NCBI GenBank assembly: GCA_018903015.1
Contig: JAHIPR010000214.1
Location: 1-5,243, forward strand
From: a bacterium
GTDB taxonomy: Bacteria; Atribacterota; JS1; SB-45; 34-128
DNA: 5,243 nt
Direction of reading: 5' to 3'
In this document: one piece after another, positions 1 through 4,363 of the stretch
Position numbering within the stretch: position 1 is the first letter of the stretch
How the letters are laid out: the number at the start of each line of letters is the position of its first letter
The notes under the pieces: generated by a model
Told to the model about the DNA's origin: nothing
Seen by the model: only the letters and a program-made list of their open reading frames with translations
Databases searched by the model: none
Made by a program: the position numbers and the translations under genes

Positions 1-3
1 CAT

Positions 4-963
4 TCATATTTCTTTTAAGGCCGTTATCACCTTTTGCAAGTTCTCTTTTATTTCATCATTAACTTCGCTTTTTTGTTCAAATCTTTTAGCAGCTTGGGAA
101 ACCGCTGAATAATCCACCTTAAAAAGTTCGCCTATTTTAAATAAGGAAAGTGGGGTGAACCGCTTAATTAGATAGATGGCTAAAAAACGATTAAGGTTTC
201 CTCTTTTCTTATAAAATATCATCCTTCTTTCAATATTCAATACCTGGCTCATTTTAGTAATAATCGTATCAACATCATATTTAGATATGGATCGAGTAGA
301 AGGAATTTCCCTTCTTCGCCCTAAATGTTCTATCTTTTCTTTTATCTTTTCGATAAATGCCTTACTACCAAGGGCGATATTGTGATAGGATTTTCTAAGA
401 GGATCTTTCATATCCTGATATTTGATAACATACTCTCGATATTTTTTGATTGATTTAGAAGTATCCTCATCTATAAGGTTTAATACAAAAGATGGATCTA
501 TATTAGAAATATTATATTTTCTTAAATTAAGGTAATCTAAATAGCTACTCCAAGGATAATCTTCTAATTGTCTGACTATTCCGGCTCGTAATGGATTTAA
601 ATGAATATAAGCCGAGAGAATAAGAGCGTAATTATCGGCATCAACAAGAATAGATTTGAACCGGCCTTGAAAAATAGGACCGATAATTTGATGTTTGTTA
701 CGAAACCAATTGGCATAAGAGCTATTTAGATAATGAATACCCTGAGATAGATTAGGTAGAGTCGTTTTGATAAATAGATGATAATGATTATCCATGAGAC
801 AATAAGTCTGACAAATCATCGAATATTTTATTAGCATTTCTTCTAATTTTTTTAAAAATACCTCTTTATCTCGGTCGGAATAGAATATCTTCTCTCTCCG
901 ATTACCCCTGGCGGTAATATGATAAAAACCATTTTCAAAAGATAATCGTAAAGGTCTAACCAT
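4..963 (-). CDS. REP-associated tyrosine transposase (RAYT, Y1/HUH family) with DnaA-like C-terminal domain
   Basis: A 319-residue single-strand DNA transposase of the Y1 (IS200/IS605-related) superfamily. The N-terminus has the RAYT signature RPLRLSF followed by YHITARGN (residues 3-21). The HUH metal-binding pair is H60-x-H62 in the DNHYHLF motif. The FQGRFKS block is at 98-104, and the probable catalytic tyrosine is Y119 in YIHLNPLRAG, which aligns with Y115 of E. coli TnpA-REP. Residues about 225-300 resemble DnaA domain IV (helix-turn-helix around KIGELFKVDYSAVSQAAKRF), an extension often present in longer RAYTs that may add sequence-specific DNA binding. The start is fixed by the conserved RPLR N-terminus; no Shine-Dalgarno sequence precedes it. 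The gene looks intact. Its 3' side lies outside the window, so no terminal REP hairpin can be checked. These proteins are usually single-copy domesticated elements or move short non-autonomous repeats. Confidence 0.93.
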   Translation of the reverse strand: MVRPLRLSFENGFYHITARGNRREKIFYSDRDKEVFLKKLEEMLIKYSMICQTYCLMDNHYHLFIKTTLPNLSQGIHYLNSSYANWFRNKHQIIGPIFQGRFKSILVDADNYALILSAYIHLNPLRAGIVRQLEDYPWSSYLDYLNLRKYNISNIDPSFVLNLIDEDTSKSIKKYREYVIKYQDMKDPLRKSYHNIALGSKAFIEKIKEKIEHLGRRREIPSTRSISKYDVDTIITKMSQVLNIERRMIFYKKRGNLNRFLAIYLIKRFTPLSLFKIGELFKVDYSAVSQAAKRFEQKSEVNDEIKENLQKVITALKEI

Positions 964-969
964 ATTAAA

Positions 970-998
970 ATGTTAGCACTTAGATAGAGTTATGTCAA
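970..998 (-). promoter_or_regulatory. Possible sigma70 promoter giving a leaderless RAYT transcript
   Basis: On the minus strand a perfect TTGACA (993-998) is followed after 17 bp by TAACAT (970-975), a 4/6 match to TATAAT. The -10 box ends only 6 bases before the RAYT ATG, so transcription would begin at or next to the start codon. That fits the absence of a ribosome binding site. The weak -10 keeps this tentative. Confidence 0.4.
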
Positions 999-1033
999 AT
1001 GTTGAGACCTGACCCCTTTATTCCCTTTATTCC
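993..1033 (-). repeat. RAYT-upstream conserved block and 9-bp tandem repeat
   Basis: On the minus strand, GGGGTCAGGTCTCAACATT leads into TTGACAT just upstream of the transposase. I recall this motif beside many RAYT genes in environmental genomes, where it probably belongs to the element end; that is from memory. It is preceded by two copies of CCCTTTATT in plus-strand reading (1014-1022, 1023-1031). A weaker partial echo, TGTCAAAGTCGGGAC, lies at about 1092-1106 and might mark the old element boundary. The rest of 1034-1136 is AT-rich, with one small imperfect hairpin and no gene. Confidence 0.45.
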
Positions 1034-1136
1034 TTCTCTTATTATCATTTTTTTATTTGTTGATAAATAAGGGGTTTCGTGAGATTAAGTGTCAAAGTCG
1101 GGACAACTCCAATGATTTGTATGAATGAACAATGGT

Positions 1137-2090
1137 TTATTTATTAAAAGCTATCTGCAATGCTGTTGATATTTCGTATATTGCATCCTTTGCTTGATCA
1201 AACGGTCCGGGAAAGATAGGAAAATCGTGAAGCACTCCCTTATATCGTGTACATTTTACCGGTATGCCTGCCTCTTTTAAACGATGAGCATACGCTTCTC
1301 CCTGGTCTCTCAGAACGTCAAATTCGGCGGTGATAATTAACGTAGGTGGCAATCCATTTATATCTTCTGCAAGTAGTGGTGAGACGAAGGGATGCATGGC
1401 TTGTTCTTGATTTTTTATGTAGTGATTACGATACCAGTGCATATTCGCTTTGGACAGCCATAAGCCATTACCAAAATAGCTGAATGAATCTGTGTCAAAC
1501 GAAGACGCATCAACCCAAGGGCAAATAAGCACTTGATAAACCAAAGGGGGGAAATCTTGGTCTTGAATAATACTTGAGGCTACTGTCGCTAAATTGGCGC
1601 CGGCACTATCACCTGCTACAGCAATCCGGGTGGGGTCACCTTGAATATTTTTTGCGTTAGCGACTACCCATTTAACTGCTGTTACAGCATCTTCAACAGC
1701 TGCTGGGTGTTTATGTTCCGGTGCTAACCGATAGTCGACAGAAACCACGAGACAAGAAGCGCCGGTTGCCAAGAAAGTGCAAAAAGGATCAAACTCATCA
1801 AGGGTGCCTAATACAAAGCCACCACCATGAAAAAAGATAAGTATCGGATATGGCAGATTCCCTTCAGGAGTATAGATACGTAAGGGAATTTGAACTGTAG
1901 AACTTGAGATGTTAATGTTTTCCATTCTGACTGTATCTTTCGATTTTCCAAGCCAGGATTCTTCGAGAAGAAGTTCACGTGCTTGTTGCGGAGTAAGTGA
2001 GGATAGGGGTTCCGCTTTCGCTTCCGCGATTTGATTGAGAATAGCTTCTGATTGTGAATCAAGTTTACCCTGAGTATATAATGGATACAT
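1137..2090 (-). CDS. Alpha/beta hydrolase, hormone-sensitive lipase family (family IV carboxylesterase)
   Basis: A 317-residue cytoplasmic esterase/lipase of the HSL (abhydrolase_3) family, which hydrolyses short-chain carboxylic esters. The oxyanion-hole motif HGGGF is at 88-92 and the nucleophile elbow GDSAG at 160-164 (S162). The acid is probably D258 in the EFDVLRD segment and the catalytic histidine H288 in GVLHDF. DYRLAPEHKHPAA (119-131) is another family block. There is no signal peptide, and the length is normal (about 300-320). The ATG at 2090 has AGGGAGG 13 nt upstream, rather far. An in-frame TTG at 2099, 4 nt from GGAGG, would add three residues and is a credible alternative. The frame stays open far upstream, but that part is antisense to the ArsR unit and has no homology. 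It sits about 65 bp from an attC-like site, as a cassette gene would. The natural substrate cannot be told. Confidence 0.93.
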   Translation of the reverse strand: MYPLYTQGKLDSQSEAILNQIAEAKAEPLSSLTPQQARELLLEESWLGKSKDTVRMENINISSSTVQIPLRIYTPEGNLPYPILIFFHGGGFVLGTLDEFDPFCTFLATGASCLVVSVDYRLAPEHKHPAAVEDAVTAVKWVVANAKNIQGDPTRIAVAGDSAGANLATVASSIIQDQDFPPLVYQVLICPWVDASSFDTDSFSYFGNGLWLSKANMHWYRNHYIKNQEQAMHPFVSPLLAEDINGLPPTLIITAEFDVLRDQGEAYAHRLKEAGIPVKCTRYKGVLHDFPIFPGPFDQAKDAIYEISTALQIAFNK

Positions 2091-2103
2091 GATTTTCAAA
2101 TTT

Positions 2104-2110
2104 CCTCCCT
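2104..2110 (-). promoter_or_regulatory. Ribosome binding site of the hydrolase gene
   Basis: AGGGAGG on the minus strand. The spacing is 13 nt to the ATG at 2090 but only 4 nt from GGAGG to the in-frame TTG at 2099, so this site leaves the start choice open. I see no convincing promoter between it and the neighbouring attC-like site, consistent with a promoterless cassette gene. Confidence 0.6.
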
Positions 2111-2154
2111 TATTTTGTGAGCTATTAATGGCGAGCATCTTGCGCGCGCTTTTT

Positions 2155-2238
2155 GCATATAACGTTCGCTGTGTTTGTGAAGTTTTGCGAAGCAAAATTT
2201 GGGGAAGCGCAGCTTCCCACAAACACCGTGTTATCTGC
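2155..2238 (-). other. attC-like recombination site 1 (84 bp)
   Basis: The outer ends are GCATATAAC (2155-2163) and GTTATCTGC (2230-2238), which pair imperfectly as R boxes. Inside, GTGTTTGTG (2171-2179) pairs perfectly with CACAAACAC (2218-2226) as L boxes. The centre folds into two further hairpins: TTTTGC-GAA-GCAAAA (2183-2197) and GGGAAGC-GCA-GCTTCCC (2202-2218). The second shares its last base with the L arm. Next to the L stem the right arm carries two extra bases relative to the left. This is the size and layout of an attC site. Confidence 0.75.
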
Positions 2239-2274
2239 CGTTGCCAAACCCTTAAATTTTTTTGAAAAAAACAC

Positions 2275-2303
2275 TTGACAAGTTCGTTTTGATATGGTAT
2301 ATT
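2275..2303 (+). promoter_or_regulatory. Strong sigma70-type promoter of the ArsR cassette
   Basis: TTGACA (2275-2280), exactly 17 bp, then TATATT (2298-2303): a perfect -35 and a 5/6 -10. The operator begins at the last base of the -10 and covers the expected start of transcription near 2310, so the repressor should control its own promoter. It starts 37 bp inside the attC-like site, so the cassette brings its own promoter. Confidence 0.85.
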
Positions 2304-2326
2304 TAAGTAGTGGCTAAAATACTTAA
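2303..2326 (+). promoter_or_regulatory. ArsR-type operator 1
   Basis: A perfect inverted repeat, TTAAGTA (2303-2309), 10 bp, TACTTAA (2320-2326), lying across the predicted transcription start. ArsR-family repressors bind such AT-rich dyads between promoter and gene. A near-identical copy lies at 2787-2814. The repressor's ribosome binding site AGGAGA (2333-2338) follows, 8 nt before its ATG. Confidence 0.8.
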
Positions 2327-2346
2327 TCAGATAGGAGACTGAGCAT

Positions 2347-2766
2347 ATGAAGTTAGACCCTTCCGAAATGTTTAAGGTATTGGGCGTAGGAACACGTGTT
2401 AGAATAATTGAACTTTTAAAATCAAAGGGTCCCCTTGGGGCCAAAAATATTGCAGAAGTAATCGGCATAACTCCTGCTGCTGTATCACAACATCTAAAGA
2501 TATTAAGACAAACCGGTCTTGTTAGGAACGAAAGGAAGGGATACTGGATACCGTATTCGATAGATGAGGAAGCACTGGAAAGTTGCCGTTGCATATTGAA
2601 CGAAGTTTGCACGTGTGGATGTAAAGGAACAGGTAGATTCAAAGACAAAGAACAAGAATTAAATAAGGTCAGTTTGGTATCTCTTATGAAATATGAAAAA
2701 GAACTAGAAAGGGAGTTGCAAAATGTTCGAGAGAGAATTTTAGAGATTAGGGACCAAGAGAAATAG
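2347..2766 (+). CDS. ArsR-family winged-helix repressor with C-terminal Cys cluster and coiled coil
   Basis: A 139-residue cytoplasmic DNA-binding protein. Residues about 5-75 form an ArsR winged helix: helix-turn-helix at GAKNIAEVIGITPAAVSQHL (31-50) and wing at NERKGYWIPYSI (61-72). The ELCVC metal site of classical ArsR/SmtB proteins in the recognition helix is absent. Instead five cysteines lie just after the wing, C80-x-C82-x5-C88-x-C90-x-C92, suggesting a soft-metal or thiol-reactive ligand (inference). Residues about 100-139 form a charged, probably coiled-coil helix that makes the protein longer than a minimal ArsR. The segment CTCGCKGTG plus this helix parallels the protein encoded downstream. 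The ATG has AGGAGA 8 nt upstream. Expression is probably autorepressed through the operator at 2303-2326, with a second operator just after the stop codon. The actual inducer cannot be read from sequence. Confidence 0.92.
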   Translation: MKLDPSEMFKVLGVGTRVRIIELLKSKGPLGAKNIAEVIGITPAAVSQHLKILRQTGLVRNERKGYWIPYSIDEEALESCRCILNEVCTCGCKGTGRFKDKEQELNKVSLVSLMKYEKELERELQNVRERILEIRDQEK

Positions 2767-2786
2767 GTAAATTTTTTTACACATGT

Positions 2787-2814
2787 AATTAAGTAGTAGC
2801 TTAAACACTTAATT
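2787..2814 (+). promoter_or_regulatory. ArsR-type operator 2, between repressor and Cys-rich gene
   Basis: A perfect inverted repeat, AATTAAGT (2787-2794), 12 bp, ACTTAATT (2807-2814). Aligned over 32 bases (2787-2818 against 2301-2332) it matches operator 1 at 27 positions, including the non-palindromic centre. TGTAAT (2784-2789) occupies the place of the -10 box seen at operator 1, but there is no acceptable -35 at 17 bp. It may therefore control a weak second promoter, block read-through, or assist looping to operator 1. Confidence 0.75.
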
Positions 2815-2863
2815 AGATTCTTTCTTTGCTTATTGGTCACACGACTAACTTTTCGAACTTTAC

Positions 2864-2877
2864 AGAAAGGAGGTGAT
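2864..2877 (+). promoter_or_regulatory. Exceptionally long Shine-Dalgarno sequence
   Basis: AGAAAGGAGGTGAT is complementary over all 14 bases to the 3' end of a Bacillus-type 16S rRNA (AUCACCUCCUUUCU). It ends 5 nt before the ATG at 2883 and fixes that start. It predicts very strong translation of the small Cys-rich protein, much stronger than for the repressor (AGGAGA). Confidence 0.85.
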
Positions 2878-2882
2878 AAAAA

Positions 2883-3083
2883 ATGTGTCAACCAAGAGGA
2901 AGCCAGAGGACGCTTGGAGCTTGGGAATGTAACTGCGGCTGTTGCGGTTGTGGATGCGGTATGTTCTTCCGACGTTTCATATCCGCAAAAGAGGAACAAG
3001 AAAGGTTGGAAGAGTACAGAGACCAACTGAAGAAGGAGCTCGTAGGAATAGAAGAGCACATCCAAGAACTTAAGTGCAAGTAA
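2883..3083 (+). CDS. Small Cys-rich coiled-coil protein (DUF5320-like architecture)
   Basis: A 66-residue protein. Residues 14-26 are a dense cysteine cluster (C16, C18, C20, C21, C23, C25 between glycines), with further cysteines at 2 and 65. A short basic-aromatic stretch, FFRRF (28-32), is followed by a highly charged helix (about 35-64) likely to form a coiled coil. This order (Gly/Cys-rich head, RRF, acidic-basic helix ending in an EL motif) resembles small DUF5320-type proteins found in anaerobes, whose function is not established. No signal peptide or membrane segment is seen. It lies 116 bp after the repressor, behind the second operator, and is followed by a terminator, so it is the apparent effector of the unit. 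Binding or storage of a metal or metal cluster is a reasonable inference, not shown. A different frame over the same DNA also opens, but it lacks this ribosome binding site. Confidence 0.85.
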   Translation: MCQPRGSQRTLGAWECNCGCCGCGCGMFFRRFISAKEEQERLEEYRDQLKKELVGIEEHIQELKCK

Positions 3084-3097
3084 GTTCAAGCTCCAAC

Positions 3098-3140
3098 AAG
3101 GGGTGGGGACAAATAGCAAAGCTTCCACCCCTTTCTTTTT
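3098..3140 (+). terminator. Intrinsic terminator of the ArsR unit
   Basis: AAGGGGTGG (3098-3106) pairs perfectly with CCACCCCTT (3125-3133), extendable by two G-U pairs, around a loop of about 14-18 nt. A T-rich tail follows (to 3140). It begins 15 bp after the stop codon of the Cys-rich gene and isolates the unit from the convergent DUF1330 cassette. Confidence 0.82.
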
Positions 3141-3194
3141 ATATCCTTTAGATTCAATCAACTGCATGTTAATTCTCCTTAAAAATTGGCAGTT

Positions 3195-3314
3195 GCATAT
3201 AACGTTCCGCGGGTAAGCGACGTTTTTGCCTGAGCGTACTCGCGAAGACGAAAATATGGGCAAAACCCCGAAGGCACCCATAGGGCGTCGAAGCGCTTAC
3301 CCGCTGTTAGGTGC
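3195..3314 (-). other. attC-like recombination site 2 (120 bp)
   Basis: The outer ends are GCATATAAC (3195-3203), identical to site 1, and GTTAGGTGC (3306-3314), a canonical GTTRRRY box on the plus strand. GCGGGTAAGCG (3209-3219) pairs perfectly over 11 bp with CGCTTACCCGC (3294-3304). The stem continues with CGACG (3218-3222) against CGTCG (3286-3290) after a small bulge on the right arm. Inner hairpins include TTTTGCC/GGCAAAA and ATGGG/CCCAT. It is the clearest attC-like structure in the window. Confidence 0.8.
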
Positions 3315-3436
3315 AGTACGCGCCATTTTATTTAGTTATAATAATGATCTAAATAGATAAAATATGTATCTTTATTTTCTTAATAAAATAGTATATTATT
3401 ATTGTTTAATGTTTATTTTATCGTGTATGTAATTAT

Positions 3437-3724
3437 TTATTTTCCTTCAGCAACTATTGTATCACATTGAGCACCTTCTAGCCTATACTTGAGAATTTCT
3501 TGGTAATCTTTAGAGTTGTACCATTCCATCAATATAGCTTTACTGGTAAATTTAATCACTACTATTTTAGAATATAACCATTTTCCTTCCAGTATTTCTG
3601 GGTTGCTATCAACTATTAGATACTCACCATTGTATTTTCTAAAAATTTCATCACATTTTTCTAAGTACACCTTGTAAATCGATTCATTTGTTAATTTAAT
3701 ATTTGCTATAAAATAACTACTCAT
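3437..3724 (-). CDS. DUF1330 family protein
   Basis: A 95-residue protein matching the DUF1330 pattern: YFIANIKLTN at the N-terminus, YLEKCDEIFRKYNGEYLIVD (20-39), the conserved LEGKW (45-49), VVIKFTSKAILMEWYNSKDYQEILKYR (55-81) and a C-terminal VAEG. The family adopts a ferredoxin-like dimeric alpha/beta-barrel fold; its biochemical role is generally unknown. The usual length is about 95-100, so it appears complete. A weak GGTGA (3731-3735) lies 6 nt before the ATG. The gene is much more AT-rich than its right-hand neighbours, fitting a separately acquired cassette. DUF1330 proteins are fairly common cargo of environmental cassettes (general knowledge). The 112 bp between its stop and attC-like site 2 are AT-rich without other recognisable signals. 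Confidence 0.88.
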   Translation of the reverse strand: MSSYFIANIKLTNESIYKVYLEKCDEIFRKYNGEYLIVDSNPEILEGKWLYSKIVVIKFTSKAILMEWYNSKDYQEILKYRLEGAQCDTIVAEGK

Positions 3725-3792
3725 AAAATATCACCGATATCACTTATTTATATTGAATATTGTATCTTGTTAAATGAATTAAAACCCGTATT

Positions 3793-3896
3793 GCATCTAA
3801 CGGTTCGCGGCTACCCGAAGTTACGACCGAAGGGAGCAATGTCCCGAAGGGCAAGGGCGTCAGCCCGCAGCGTATATGCTGTGTTATCTGATGTGC
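3793..3896 (-). other. attC-like recombination site 3 (degenerate)
   Basis: The outer ends are GCATCTAAC (3793-3801; minus strand GTTAGATGC, a perfect GTTRRRY box) and GTTATCTGATGTGC (3883-3896). The left arm starts TAACGGTTCGCGG, close to TAACGTTCGCTG and TAACGTTCCGCGG of the other sites. The inner arms pair poorly: GCGGCTAC on the left against GCGGGCTGAC, reverse-complemented, on the right. The R-L spacing is unequal (5 against about 14). It may be a diverged or hybrid site and may recombine weakly. Confidence 0.6.
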
Positions 3897-3931
3897 TGTG
3901 CCGTTCTCTATCTTGTTATTTCTCCTCCTCA

Positions 3932-4350
3932 TTATTGTGGCAAAGCAGGCTGAAGCTTCGCGGTCAGGCTGCTCGCCCAGGCGCGGATCGACGTCCAGTC
4001 CCGCAGGTCGCTTGCCGGCACCTGGCGCATGAATAAATTGTAAGGGAAGCGTAGCTTTGCCGGGTCGAACTTGCCGCCAAATATTTCAAGAGCAACCGGT
4101 GTAAGCCAGGGAAACCCTGCAAGCTCTTTATTGAGCTGCTCGCGCGAACCCTGCCACTCCTTCTCATCACCGGTAGTAAAGGGGCCGAGCGCGAAAATTG
4201 CCACTGGCCGCTGTGTGAGGGCTTCACGGTGCCGCGACAGGAAATGGCGCGCGTCCTTGTGCCAACGGAACATGTAGAGCGGCGCACCCAGCACGACCAC
4301 GCTGTACCCTGCGAGTGTTTTGTGTATCCTACCAAAACCGAAGCTGACAT
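3932..4350 (-). pseudogene. Flavodoxin-like protein (HemG/flavodoxin_5 type), broken by an out-of-frame internal deletion
   Basis: The body reads as a flavodoxin-family protein: TLAGYSVVVLGAPLYMFRWH, then RHFLSRHREALTQRPVAIFALGPF and a C-terminal IFGGKFDP...MRQ...DLRDWTSIRAWA, close to flavodoxin-domain proteins related to protoporphyrinogen oxidase HemG. The usual start is present separately: ATG at 4350 behind AAAGGAG gives MSASVLVGYTKH, the first beta strand and the beginning of the phosphate-binding loop. Directly after it the reading frame changes and joins TLAGYS (codon 4316-4318). The rest of the FMN loop, helix 1 and strand 2 are missing, about 35-40 residues judged by family layout. 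A longer open frame from an ATG at 4438 reaches the body in frame, but its first 40 residues overlap DUF4386 coding sequence and are not flavodoxin-like. FMN binding and function are probably lost. Confidence 0.8.
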
Positions 4351-4356
4351 AGTTAT

Positions 4357-4363
4357 CTCCTTT
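4357..4363 (-). promoter_or_regulatory. Ribosome binding site coupling flavodoxin to DUF4386
   Basis: AAAGGAG on the minus strand, 6 nt before the ATG at 4350 and overlapping the TAA stop codon of DUF4386 (4363-4365). It shows that the ancestral flavodoxin gene began at 4350 and was translated together with the membrane-protein gene. Confidence 0.75.

Noticed and set aside
1040..1075. Hairpin TTATTT/AAATAA as a terminator between hydrolase and RAYT.
   Set aside because: The stem is only six A-T pairs with no suitable T-run in either needed direction, so it is too weak to call.
2833..3030. A second plus-strand open frame of 65 codons overlapping the Cys-rich gene.
   Set aside because: It lacks a ribosome binding site at its start and has low-quality composition; the 2883 frame has the 14-base Shine-Dalgarno and a sensible Cys/coiled-coil architecture.
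2347..3083. Reading the ArsR/Cys-rich pair as a toxin-antitoxin module, common in cassette arrays.
   Set aside because: The regulator is a clear ArsR winged helix with a Cys cluster, the partner has no toxin-like features, and the gene order with a strong effector ribosome binding site fits a sensor-effector unit better.
2091..3281. The hydrolase frame stays open for 397 codons upstream of its ATG on the minus strand.
   Set aside because: The extension is antisense to the ArsR gene, the Cys-rich gene and attC-like site 2, shows no hydrolase similarity, and the family-typical start with a ribosome binding site lies at 2090-2099.
2155..3896. Interpreting the spaced palindromic sites as a CRISPR array or as RAYT-linked REP hairpins.
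   Set aside because: The sites differ in length and in their centres and are separated by whole genes, and their conserved parts are the AAC/GTT ends, as in attC sites. No tetranucleotide guide typical of REP sequences was evident.
3767..4036. Plus-strand open frame of 89 codons across attC-like site 3.
   Set aside because: It runs through the recombination site and antisense to the flavodoxin 3' end, with no ribosome binding site and no recognisable domain.
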